Below, piece after piece: positions 35,614 through 44,505 of a DNA stretch of 64,000 nt (position 1 is its first letter; each line of letters starts with the position of its first letter). The stretch covers positions 806,001 to 870,000 of the forward strand of contig CANMSI010000002.1 of NCBI GenBank assembly GCA_947500575.1. The letters run 5' to 3'. Below the pieces are notes generated by a model, which searched no databases, was not told where the DNA came from, and saw only the letters and a program-made list of their open reading frames with translations. Both the position numbers and the translations under genes were made by a program. Origin of the DNA: an uncultured Flavobacteriaceae bacterium (GTDB lineage: Bacteria; Bacteroidota; Bacteroidia; Flavobacteriales; Flavobacteriaceae).

Positions 35614-36675
35614 TTACTTCTTTTGTTGAGTTGGAATATTAAAAGGTTGATTTTTCAAAATGGCATTTATTGCACGATTTAGATCCCACAATTTGTAATT
35701 TGCATTATTAGTTAATAGGATTACCGTTAACCCATTTTCTAAATTATAATCTATTATGGACTCATAATCAACATTGGAGCCTGATGCCTGATGCCTGTTT
35801 ATTATACCGTTTTTAACTTTAGTAAACCCAAGTGAAGATTGATTACTGTTTTTATGCTTAAGAGGTGTTCCCAGAACATTTATGGACTTTTTTGATATAA
35901 TTTTTTCTGCGTAAAGTCCCCGAATCCATTTATATAAATCATCAGTTGTGGTATAGGTTCCACCATCCATTTGATAGATTTCTTTATAGTTGACTCCCTC
36001 ATTATTAAATCCCGTAGCAAATTGAGAAGTTTCCTTTGTGGGCGAAAGAAAGGTGTTTTCCATTTTCAATGGCAAGAGAATATGCCTACGTATATATTCA
36101 TTAAATGATATTCCCGATATCTTTTCAATAATTAATTTTCTTATAAAAACATTGTTATTGCTATAAAGAAAATCAGTTCCTGGTTCGAACTCTAATTTCT
36201 CTATGTTTTTTAAATCAGTGTACACATCTTCATTAGTTCTCACGCTATCCCAGTCATATTTAGGCAAGCCGCTGGAGTAATTTAAGAGATGACTTACTTT
36301 TATTTTCTCAGCCCAACTAGGTAACCCTAAATTGAATTTTGAGATACTATTATCTATACTCAATTTTTTTTCCTCTACAAGTTTCATAATACTAGTAGCA
36401 CTTAATTCTTTTGAAATTGAACCGATATTAAAAACCATATTTGGTTCTAATTTTTTTGTCTTGGAACCATCTGTATATCCCAAACTCTTTTTATAAATAA
36501 TACTATCATTTTTGATGACAAGAATGCTTCCATTGAAAAGCCCTCGATTAAATGTCGTTAACACTAAAGAATCAATAGTGGTATTGTTTGTTGGTTCTAT
36601 TAATATCTTACGTTTAGCATCATTACACGAAGAGAATGTCCAAAAAATACAAAAGCAGTAGTATGCATATTTCAT
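35614..36675 (-). CDS. Serine hydrolase of the beta-lactamase/PBP4 family, lipoprotein
   Basis: The 353-residue protein begins with a lipobox-like leader (TFSSC, Cys17). The serine nucleophile is in SISKELS (S-x-x-K), a Y-S-N motif lies further in, and a HQASGSN segment takes the place of KTG. Domain size and order match the class C beta-lactamase-like hydrolases. It is six bases from the following GIN-domain gene's end. It is one of three such hydrolases in the element. Substrate is unknown; beta-lactam resistance should not be assumed. Confidence 0.8.
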   Translation of the reverse strand: MKYAYYCFCIFWTFSSCNDAKRKILIEPTNNTTIDSLVLTTFNRGLFNGSILVIKNDSIIYKKSLGYTDGSKTKKLEPNMVFNIGSISKELSATSIMKLVEEKKLSIDNSISKFNLGLPSWAEKIKVSHLLNYSSGLPKYDWDSVRTNEDVYTDLKNIEKLEFEPGTDFLYSNNNVFIRKLIIEKISGISFNEYIRRHILLPLKMENTFLSPTKETSQFATGFNNEGVNYKEIYQMDGGTYTTTDDLYKWIRGLYAEKIISKKSINVLGTPLKHKNSNQSSLGFTKVKNGIINRHQASGSNVDYESIIDYNLENGLTVILLTNNANYKLWDLNRAINAILKNQPFNIPTQQKK

Positions 36676-36681
36676 AAATAA

Positions 36682-37176
36682 TTAATATTTGTATGGCTTC
36701 TTATTATTAATCAATGTATTAACTGATTTGTATTTGATGTCACTTTCAGAATCTTTGTATATAGCAAGGGTGTTAAAAACTATAGTATTTAAATCTATGT
36801 TTGCTCCATTTTCCGCAAAAACTGAAAATGTATTTATTTTTGAAAAACCTGAATCCATAGAGATGTTTCCTCTATTGGTTACTTTGAGCTCCTTTAGGTT
36901 TGGAGTGTAGATAGTTAACTGAATATCCTTTAAATCAACATCATTGATATTATTTTGATTTGTAAGTGTTAAACGGTTGTCTACAACTTCCCACTCTATA
37001 ACCTCTTTAGGTTTTTGATAGTTAAAAAATTCTAATTTATATTTTTTAGATTTTATGATTTGGATTGAAATCATTAAATCACTTTCTATCGATTGAAATT
37101 TTGGAAGTTCTATTACGCTTTGAGAAATGGCGGTTTGATAAAGCAAAAAACTAAAGATTAACGTGGTTATTTTCAT
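36682..37176 (-). CDS. GIN-domain (DUF2807-like) secreted protein
   Basis: The ATG at 37176 (second Met) gives a tidy signal peptide ending near TAISQ. The 164-residue product has short alternating beta segments (LTLTNQNNINDVDLKDIQLTIYTPNLKEL) and the GANIDLNTIVFNTLAIY run, similar to the head GIN domain of 30330-30893 but more diverged. It lies 6 bp upstream of the serine hydrolase gene, in the same direction. Confidence 0.5.
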   Translation of the reverse strand: MKITTLIFSFLLYQTAISQSVIELPKFQSIESDLMISIQIIKSKKYKLEFFNYQKPKEVIEWEVVDNRLTLTNQNNINDVDLKDIQLTIYTPNLKELKVTNRGNISMDSGFSKINTFSVFAENGANIDLNTIVFNTLAIYKDSESDIKYKSVNTLINNKKPYKY

Positions 37177-37242
37177 TTTATGATCCTTTTCCACAAAGAT
37201 AAATTGAAGTATAACCTTATAATAGAATGAGATTAGCGTTGA

Positions 37243-38037
37243 CTAAATTTTTCTAAATTCATTGGGAAGAAAACCTGTGAATTTTTTAAAATTTCTCGAA
37301 AAGTGACTATGATCTGAAAAACCACAATGGTGAGCAATATCGGTAAGCGGTGTATTGGAGGTTTTAATTAATTCAATACTATTTTTCACCTTCAGCTTTC
37401 TCATATATTCTCCATAAGTACAGTTAAAATATTTTCTAAACTGCTTTGAAATAGTGACAGGATGCACTTGAACTATGCTCGAGAGTTCGGAAAGTGAGAT
37501 TTGCTCTTGCCATCTGTCATTTAGCAATTCAAATAGAACCTCGATCCATTTTGGTCGGTCTATATTCTGATTTCTTAAAGAGCTTGATAGTAGATCAAAA
37601 ACAAGTAATTCAATTGAGTTTGGGCTAAAGTAATCATTTATATGAAGCTCTTGTAATAATTTTAGAGCCAAGAATTTAGCATCAATAGTACGTATTGAAG
37701 ATAAAATTTGTTCGGGGGAAAGAAAGTCCTCTGAAAAACAACTTTTTTGAAACTCAATATTTAGATTCTGAGAATACTCTTTCCGAAATTCCGTTTTGTG
37801 AGGTTGATAGGCTGGATAGAAGAAAAACTCTCCTGCTTTTCTTTCATAGGTGCTTTTCTCCCTGTATTCAATATCTCCTCCCTCATAAATAAAAGTGATA
37901 ATTGAATTTTCATGGCTATGAAGTCCACCCTCATTTTGTCCAACATTAAATTGTGTTGTACTAACAAACAGCTCCTTAGCTTGTATTCCTTTTTTTATTA
38001 TTCCTGTATAACAACCTTTTTCTAGTTGGTATGTCAT
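37243..38037 (-). CDS. AraC-family transcriptional regulator with cupin sensor
   Basis: The 264-residue regulator has an N-terminal cupin part (HSHENSIITFIYEGGDIEYREKS, AGEFFFYPAYQPHKTEF) and a C-terminal double HTH with the AraC signature (HPVTISKQFRKYF, IAHHCGFSDHSHFSRNFKKFTGFLP). It lies upstream of the GIN-domain and serine hydrolase genes, which are reasonable targets. Ligand unknown. Confidence 0.85.
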   Translation of the reverse strand: MTYQLEKGCYTGIIKKGIQAKELFVSTTQFNVGQNEGGLHSHENSIITFIYEGGDIEYREKSTYERKAGEFFFYPAYQPHKTEFRKEYSQNLNIEFQKSCFSEDFLSPEQILSSIRTIDAKFLALKLLQELHINDYFSPNSIELLVFDLLSSSLRNQNIDRPKWIEVLFELLNDRWQEQISLSELSSIVQVHPVTISKQFRKYFNCTYGEYMRKLKVKNSIELIKTSNTPLTDIAHHCGFSDHSHFSRNFKKFTGFLPNEFRKI

Positions 38038-38209
38038 TTTCTTCTTCCAATTGATGCTAAATATACAATTATTTTTATAGCACTAGTGCCTTAACAATTA
38101 GCTAAACTCTTTATTGATAGGAGAGCTCCTACGACCATGCCTTTTTTTTAAAATCGCATGAAGCTTTCCGTTGTCGTCTTATAATTTGCATCCCTTCATC
38201 CATAAAATC

Positions 38210-40390
38210 TTAATCAATAGCCTGCAATATAAATTCAGGAATCATCTCATTTGGTGGAGTCTTCTTTCCAAAGAGTAAATAAGAATTGTAGTTTCCACCA
38301 GTAAACACCGTAATCATATTTAATTCTGGCCAAATGTTGATTTTTTGGCCCCCATTGCCCGAAGCTTGATATGAACTGTATCTTTTTCCATGAACATCAA
38401 AATGTTTTCGATACCATAGATAGCCATAATCACCTTGCTCCATACTAAAGCCTTTAGTAATCCAACTTTCGGAAATGATCTGTTTACCTTCCCAGTTTCC
38501 CCCATCTTTATACATTTTGGCTAATTTTAAGAGGTCTCTAGAGGTAAGGTACATTTGACTAAAAGTGTTTATACTCGATTGATTCGGCTCAAAAGTCCAG
38601 TCATAATTTGATATGCCCATAGGTGTAAAAAGATTGCGTTTCGCAAAAGTCTCTATATCTTCATTTGAAGTAATTTCCACAAGGCTTCCTAAAGTAAGTG
38701 CACAACCTGAGCAGTAAGAAGAAAATTTTCCGGGGCTTGCAACCATTGGAAGGTCAAGCGTGTTTTTCACCCAATCCCTGCTTTGCATCATTGCTATTTC
38801 GTTTCCTTTGCTCTCGGAATTTGCGTCTTCACAATCCAATCCATGGCGATACATTAAAAAATCTTCGACAGATTGCTCTTTTTTCCTTTCATCTAGATTA
38901 GCAATTTTTGGATATTTGTCTTTGAAATAGGGTAGAATCCTATCTTTTTCACTTTTAATGAGACCTTGGTCAACCGCTATACCCACAATTCCCCCAATAA
39001 ATGATTTTGAAGCAGACCTTAACTGATGAGGAGTATCTCTATTATATCCATAAAAATATTCTTCGAGAACCAGCTTGTCGTTTTTATAAATTAGCACACT
39101 GTGAACCTCTGGAAAACTCCCTTTAATTGTTTCCTTTACCATATTGATTATCGGGTCGGGATTTACGAATTCGTCGTTTAAAAGCCCCGTTTTTAATCCA
39201 TCACTAAGTTCTTTTGGTTTCTGATATTGGTAATCATCGGGGTTGTTAAAAAGTTCTCTTCTTGGATACATTTCCATTTTTTTGACCCTAGCGGAAATTA
39301 ATTTAAAAGTCTGTTCGTCAGTTACATAATTTATGACTTTATTAGATCCATTCCTGTTGAATACAATAGAGGATCCTTGCATATCTTGGAAGTTGTCTAA
39401 AGCGATATATTTTAATGGATACTTCGCTTGATTTATTACCGCATAAAGTGTCGTATCCAGTTCAGAGGCCTTAAGCTCCAGCGTGGTATTATTGATATAT
39501 TCATATTTCCCTTCATAGTCCAAAAGTGTTTCATATTCAGTTTTTTTGCTATGATTAAAGCTATTTCTATCTTTTATGCCGCTCTTAAACTCACCATAGG
39601 GGTTATCATCTGTCAATAAGAGGCCGTCGCCTGGTGTCCATTTGTCATACTCTATATCATAGGCCACTTTTTGGGCTATATTAAAACTCTGGGTCTTTGC
39701 CACAAGATGCAATGCACCATCAATACCTGCAGAAATACCTGCTGTGGTTATAATTTTCCCATTGTCCACGTACCGTACATCTCTTAATACTCTGGTTTTT
39801 GGATAATCCTTTTCGAGTTGATTTAAAGCAGAATGAAAGGTAGTTGCAGTTTTGTGTTCCAACAACCCAGCTTCGGCTAGGATAAATGCCCCTGTGCAAA
39901 CAGAAAAGTAATATTGAATGTTTTCTTGGTTTCTTACCCAATCGATGACTTCCGAATCTTGATAAGCTGTAGCGGCATTACCTCCAAAAAAAGCCAAAAT
40001 ATCAGCCTTTGGGGCGTTTGACAAAGCATAATCCGGAACAATTTTCAGGATTCCTTGTGAAGTTATAGTATCTCGTGTTTTGGAAACAGTAAAAACTTTG
40101 AACCCCGCGTATGAAAACACTTCCATAGGGCCTGCAAAATCTAAAACTTCTACACCGTCTTGTAAGTAGAAGGCAATTTTTTTGTGCTGATTAACATCAT
40201 TGGCTTTTTGCTCATCTTTGTGAACTAAATTCATGTTACAGTGGCTACACGTTCCTGGTTTTTTAAAGGTAAGTGTATCACATGCGTTATTACAGGGAGG
40301 ACATACATACACTGGGCTTGATTCAAGGTTTGTCTGTGACAGAAGAGTTTTAAGGGTAAACAAAAAAATGAGGCTGAATCTGAATTTCAT
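38210..40390 (-). CDS. Secreted fusion: metal-binding domain, DJ-1/PfpI domain, serine hydrolase
   Basis: The 726-residue product has a signal peptide (residues 1-19). Then comes a Cys-rich zinc-ribbon-like or heavy-metal-binding domain (YVCPPCNNACD and PGTCSHCNMNL), and a DJ-1/PfpI domain (about 70-270) with the nucleophile elbow SVCTGAFILAEAGLL. A DUF3471-like beta domain (about 285-370) precedes the serine hydrolase part (about 410-726), where SASKSF supplies S-x-x-K and SGNGGQ the third motif. The parts are all recognisable, but the fusion is unusual. The DJ-1 part shares its nucleophile motif with the GlxA-type regulator 80 bp upstream. Catalysis and substrate are unknown. Confidence 0.8.
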   Translation of the reverse strand: MKFRFSLIFLFTLKTLLSQTNLESSPVYVCPPCNNACDTLTFKKPGTCSHCNMNLVHKDEQKANDVNQHKKIAFYLQDGVEVLDFAGPMEVFSYAGFKVFTVSKTRDTITSQGILKIVPDYALSNAPKADILAFFGGNAATAYQDSEVIDWVRNQENIQYYFSVCTGAFILAEAGLLEHKTATTFHSALNQLEKDYPKTRVLRDVRYVDNGKIITTAGISAGIDGALHLVAKTQSFNIAQKVAYDIEYDKWTPGDGLLLTDDNPYGEFKSGIKDRNSFNHSKKTEYETLLDYEGKYEYINNTTLELKASELDTTLYAVINQAKYPLKYIALDNFQDMQGSSIVFNRNGSNKVINYVTDEQTFKLISARVKKMEMYPRRELFNNPDDYQYQKPKELSDGLKTGLLNDEFVNPDPIINMVKETIKGSFPEVHSVLIYKNDKLVLEEYFYGYNRDTPHQLRSASKSFIGGIVGIAVDQGLIKSEKDRILPYFKDKYPKIANLDERKKEQSVEDFLMYRHGLDCEDANSESKGNEIAMMQSRDWVKNTLDLPMVASPGKFSSYCSGCALTLGSLVEITSNEDIETFAKRNLFTPMGISNYDWTFEPNQSSINTFSQMYLTSRDLLKLAKMYKDGGNWEGKQIISESWITKGFSMEQGDYGYLWYRKHFDVHGKRYSSYQASGNGGQKINIWPELNMITVFTGGNYNSYLLFGKKTPPNEMIPEFILQAID

Positions 40391-40470
40391 AAACCGATGA
40401 TTTAATTATGAAATGTAAAGCTATAGCAAGAAAGGAATTTCTAAAAGGACAACCGTGCGCAGGATAAGGA

Positions 40471-41412
40471 CTAATTTTTTAGCGATGATATATCCATAGG
40501 TAGAATATCTCTATGTTTTTTTAGAAGGTAACGCAATTGATTCACGCTTTTTAAGCCACATTCTTCCGCCACTGTATGTACCTTATGACCATTAGATAAA
40601 AGGGCTATCGACTTCTCCACTCTTAATTTTTGAAGGTATTCACCTATAGTTATGCCTGTAGTCCGCTTGAACAATCTGGTAAGGTTTCTTTTGCTCATAT
40701 TTACCTTATCCGCCAATTCTTCATTGGTCGGTGCATTTGCCAAATTATTCATTAAATAGTCCTGAGCATCGTGTATTCTATGATTCAAATGATTTCTAAA
40801 TTGAAGAAAAATACTTAGCTGGGGGTCAGAAGAGCTTCTTCTAAAATAAATAACAACTTCCTTGGCAATGTCAAGTGCCATTTTTGTTCCAAAATACTTT
40901 TCTACAATAAAAAGGGAAAGATCAATGCCCGAAGAGACTCCAGCACTTGAATGAATATTCCTAGAGCTTACGAACAACCTATTTCTCTCTAACTCAGTTA
41001 ATGGAAATCTCTCAGAAAATTCCCTGTAGTACTTCCAATGTGTCGTACAGCTGTTTTTATCTAAAATGCCCGTTTCAGCTAAAAGAAAACTCCCCGTACA
41101 AACTGAGCATATATCGGCACCATTCTTATTCTGTTTCCTGACCCAACTAAGAAAAGGAGATATGCTCTCACGAAATGTGACATCAGAAAGTATACCATAC
41201 TCCATTCCCGGGATGAAAAGTATATCGTTTTCGGTTAATTCAAATTTATCAAAAGGCTCCAATCGATTAAAGTAAAGTCCTGCACTGCTCTTTATTTCAG
41301 TCTCATTAATAAGGGATATGAAATGTAGTTCCAAAGGTGCTCCAAATTCCTTTGCTTCATAAAAAATATGGGCAGGTCCGTTGATGTCTAAAAGATGGAC
41401 CTCCGGAGGCAT
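40471..41412 (-). CDS. GlxA-type transcriptional regulator (DJ-1/PfpI plus AraC HTH)
   Basis: The 313-residue product begins at the first standard start (ATG 41412) with an N-terminal DJ-1/PfpI domain (LLDINGPAHIFYEAKEFG; SVCTGSFLLAETGIL) and ends with an AraC-type HTH (MSKRNLTRLFKRTTGIT, VAEECGLKSVNQLRYLLKKH). Homologues usually start about seven residues earlier with a Met-Lys-Lys strand. In-frame upstream codons read I-K-K-A-L-F-V, with ATC (41433-41431) where Met is expected, so the true start may be lost or non-canonical. Gene order suggests it regulates the fusion gene. Confidence 0.82.
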   Translation of the reverse strand: MPPEVHLLDINGPAHIFYEAKEFGAPLELHFISLINETEIKSSAGLYFNRLEPFDKFELTENDILFIPGMEYGILSDVTFRESISPFLSWVRKQNKNGADICSVCTGSFLLAETGILDKNSCTTHWKYYREFSERFPLTELERNRLFVSSRNIHSSAGVSSGIDLSLFIVEKYFGTKMALDIAKEVVIYFRRSSSDPQLSIFLQFRNHLNHRIHDAQDYLMNNLANAPTNEELADKVNMSKRNLTRLFKRTTGITIGEYLQKLRVEKSIALLSNGHKVHTVAEECGLKSVNQLRYLLKKHRDILPMDISSLKN

Positions 41413-41567
41413 AACAAAGAGGGCTTTTTTGATAGGAAGAGAATTTAATTTGAAAATTAGTGAAAATATTGCATTTAATATTATGATATGCCTGAAATAT
41501 AATTCAGGATAAATTTTAGGATGTGTTCACTTCGTAATCGAATAACAAAAAATAGGCTTGCAGAAAT

Positions 41568-42326
41568 TCAACTCTCCAACCAAATTCTGAATTCTTTGGT
41601 TATCGTTGAACTGGTAATCACATGTTCCTTTAAACCTTTGATATACAAGGCGAGCCTATTGTTTGAATATGACTCGATTTTTTCGATATATGCCATGCCT
41701 ACAATTTGACTGCGGTTTATTTTAAAGAATTGTTCCGGATTAAGTTCTTTGGTCAAGATTCCAATACTTCTTGAAATGCTGTGAAGTTGCCCGTTATGGT
41801 CAAATATTTTGCAAAAATCTCCACTCGCTTGAATTAATCCTATATCAGATGTTTCTATGAGCTTTATTCCATTACTTTTTTTGATGGCAAAACGTTTTTT
41901 ATAATTTTCTTCTCTTTTATCTAATGCTATCTGAAGTTGATTGAAAATACTTTTTTCTACCACTTTGGGCTGGAAAAGTTTTTCGAATTTCTTAAGGGCG
42001 GATTGAAGCTCATGTTCTTGATATGGTTTTAATACATATGCGATTCCATTGGTCTGAAAGGCCTCTAACAAATGTTCATTGTAAGCAGTACAGAATATTA
42101 TTGGTGTTAACGTCGGTGTATTTTTGAAAACTTCGAAAGAATTCCCGTCCAATAGCCTGATATCCGATAAGATAAGATTATACTCAGGGTTATTCTTTAA
42201 GGATTCTATGCCCTCCTTTATACTTCTAACACTATCTAATACAACAGAATCTCCAAAAAAATTGGTTAGGTGGTAAACCAACTTTTTTTTCGCCGGTATT
42301 TCGTCTTCCAAAATAAGAATACGCAT
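41568..42326 (-). CDS. LytTR-family response regulator
   Basis: The 252-residue protein has a receiver domain (Asp55 in LILSDIR) and a LytTR DNA-binding domain (RFAIKKSNGIKLIETSDIGLIQASG, FKINRSQIVGMAYI). It lies 10 bp after its kinase gene in a three-gene minus-strand operon with a serine hydrolase. It resembles the other two LytTR regulators in this window in architecture but not closely in sequence. Confidence 0.85.
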   Translation of the reverse strand: MRILILEDEIPAKKKLVYHLTNFFGDSVVLDSVRSIKEGIESLKNNPEYNLILSDIRLLDGNSFEVFKNTPTLTPIIFCTAYNEHLLEAFQTNGIAYVLKPYQEHELQSALKKFEKLFQPKVVEKSIFNQLQIALDKREENYKKRFAIKKSNGIKLIETSDIGLIQASGDFCKIFDHNGQLHSISRSIGILTKELNPEQFFKINRSQIVGMAYIEKIESYSNNRLALYIKGLKEHVITSSTITKEFRIWLES

Positions 42327-42336
42327 AATTCTTTCT

Positions 42337-43344
42337 TTAGTTTATTACGTTTAACAAGGGAAGTGTTACCTTAAAATTGTCTTCGTTTTCTTCAACTAAA
42401 ATCTCATGGTCGCTCAAAAGCTCGTACCGTTTACTCAGGTTTTTTAGTCCATTCCCCATTGATTCTACTTTGGCCTCTTTTTTTGAAATCGTATTTGTAA
42501 TACTAACCGATTTGTTTTCAATGCTAATTTTGGTGTGTATGGTGTTGCCATTAAGTGCGGTGTTGTGCTTTACTACATTTTCTAAAACCGTCAACAACGA
42601 TCCGTTCGGTAAATAGTGTGCCAAGGGTTTCTCATTGTTTACTATTTCAAAATCATAATCGTTTTCGAAACGGGTCTTGATTAAATAAAAATAATTTTTT
42701 GCCAATGCGATTTCATCTTCCAAAGTTGCAATATCTCCACCCTTGGTATGAATCAAATACCTATAAAGTGCAGCCAAATGCGAGATATATTCTTTTACTT
42801 TTTCCTTGGGTGAGTAATCAATAAGAGCATCGATTGTATTTAGACTGTTGTACAAAAAATGCGGATCGTATTGAGAACGCAAAACTCGAAGTTCCAATTC
42901 TTTTTGCGTATTCTCCAATTCGATATTGTATAATTGATTTTTATAATATTTTTTACCGAGTATCAAACCAAGCAACATTACAGAGTCTGTCGCACCTCTA
43001 TTGAAATTTTGCACTAACATTATCTCGAAAGAAGGCAGCTCCCAAGGGATATGTGCGGTGTAGTAATCTCTCCACATATCTAAAAAGCCTACGACCTCCC
43101 ACGCAAGAAATGCCAGTAGTATGAAGACAACGTAATTTTGCTTTATAACCAAATATTCCTGTATTAACCACTTGAAAATAAAGAGTAGTAATAGGTTCTT
43201 AACAATAAATCCAGGCAATCCGGTAACCATTTCGAAAACAGTGTAGTCCTCCAGATTCCATCTATATAACAGCCATATTGATGCTGCTATGAAATAAAAA
43301 AAGATAAATCTGTAATCAGATTTATTGAATTTTATACTACTCAT
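42337..43344 (-). CDS. LytS-type sensor histidine kinase
   Basis: The ATG at 43344 is preferred over a TTG nine codons upstream. The 335-residue kinase has about four to five membrane helices in its first 150 residues, a coiled-coil linker (YNIELENTQKELELRVLRSQ), and a HisK-type catalytic part with the phospho-acceptor in SQYDPHFLYNSLNTI and GNGLKNLSKRYELL as G-box. It lies 10 bp upstream of its response regulator and 69 bp after a serine hydrolase gene. The signal it senses is unknown. Confidence 0.82.
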   Translation of the reverse strand: MSSIKFNKSDYRFIFFYFIAASIWLLYRWNLEDYTVFEMVTGLPGFIVKNLLLLFIFKWLIQEYLVIKQNYVVFILLAFLAWEVVGFLDMWRDYYTAHIPWELPSFEIMLVQNFNRGATDSVMLLGLILGKKYYKNQLYNIELENTQKELELRVLRSQYDPHFLYNSLNTIDALIDYSPKEKVKEYISHLAALYRYLIHTKGGDIATLEDEIALAKNYFYLIKTRFENDYDFEIVNNEKPLAHYLPNGSLLTVLENVVKHNTALNGNTIHTKISIENKSVSITNTISKKEAKVESMGNGLKNLSKRYELLSDHEILVEENEDNFKVTLPLLNVIN

Positions 43345-43413
43345 ACTCAAGAAGTGGTTTTGCTTATGCAAAACAAGATAGCATTATCTCGTTTAGCTTA
43401 GAAAAAAAAATGG

Positions 43414-44505
43414 CTAGGGTGTTATCAAGTATTGAAGGAATGCCATGGGCAATTCTGATTGATCGGCGTTGGTGAACATAACGTATCCCCATTTTGCTTC
43501 AGGTGCAATCATGAATAAACTCGTGTAGCCCGGATTGTTTCCGCCATGACCAAAAGCGGAACCGAATGGCATGGTGGCTTTGGCAAACCCTAATGTCCAA
43601 TCGGTAACGCCCGCTTCTGTTTGCGGATGGCCCTCTGGCAATACAAACTGGGATTTAAAAAGCTCATTATAACTTTCTTCGGATAATCCTTCTCTATGTA
43701 TCAAAGCTATTAACCACTTGGAAAAATCTAAGGCTTCTGAATGAATAGAGAACGCCGAACCGAACACTTCAGGGTCTTCATCTTCCCCCATGACACTTCC
43801 ATCTTTGTAGCCCTCGGCTTTATTTTTCATATTATTCGAATCTTGCAAATACTTTGTATATTCTAGGTTCAAAGGATTAGCAATCCTTGCTTGATAAGCC
43901 TTTTCAAGTCCCCTATCATCTGTATTTAGAATATGCGCTACAACTTTTGCCAAATACTGATATCCTTCCCCTGAATATTGAAAAGCACTTCCGGGCTCAA
44001 ATGAAATGAATAGTTTCCCTTCTTCATGGTTCGTTCTCCAGTTAGGAAATCCAGAAGTATGAGTTAGTACCATTCTTGCCGTTATCTTTTTGTATCTTTT
44101 ATCATAGTCAATATCCTTATAAGGTAAATACTCGTGAAGAGGCTTGTCCAGATCTAATTTCCCTTCTTCCACAATGGTCATAATCATGTACGCAAATAAG
44201 GGTTTTGATAAGGAAGCACCTTCAAAAATTGTTTTTTTTGAGACTTGTTGTTTAGTTTCTAAATTAGAATAGCCCTTGACTAAATGATATGCGACCTTAC
44301 CATTATTAATAATAGCAGTGGAGACGCCCGGTACTTTAAGAATCTTCATTTGCTGTTCTATAAATGATTCGATTGAATCTGTCGAAATTTCGTTACCAAT
44401 CAAGCTTTTAATGGTTTTGGAAACTGTATTATTTTGAGCATGTACTTGATTGAAGAACAAAACCATCCCAACTATTAGGAAGATTTTTTTTACCGCTGTT
44501 AACAT
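43414..44505 (-). CDS. Serine hydrolase of the beta-lactamase/PBP4 family, exported
   Basis: The 363-residue protein has a signal peptide (cleavage near VHAQ). The nucleophile is in SLSKPLF, the YSG in FQYSGEGYQYL gives the second motif, and HGGNNPGY gives the third. The length and motif order are normal for a single-domain class C-like hydrolase. It is the first gene of the operon with a LytS/LytTR pair, so the pair may regulate it. Confidence 0.85.
   Translation of the reverse strand: MLTAVKKIFLIVGMVLFFNQVHAQNNTVSKTIKSLIGNEISTDSIESFIEQQMKILKVPGVSTAIINNGKVAYHLVKGYSNLETKQQVSKKTIFEGASLSKPLFAYMIMTIVEEGKLDLDKPLHEYLPYKDIDYDKRYKKITARMVLTHTSGFPNWRTNHEEGKLFISFEPGSAFQYSGEGYQYLAKVVAHILNTDDRGLEKAYQARIANPLNLEYTKYLQDSNNMKNKAEGYKDGSVMGEDEDPEVFGSAFSIHSEALDFSKWLIALIHREGLSEESYNELFKSQFVLPEGHPQTEAGVTDWTLGFAKATMPFGSAFGHGGNNPGYTSLFMIAPEAKWGYVMFTNADQSELPMAFLQYLITP

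Noticed and set aside
35614-44505. Beta-lactam resistance cluster
   Set aside because: The serine hydrolases share the class C-like fold, but most such proteins are peptidases or esterases; nothing here indicates resistance.
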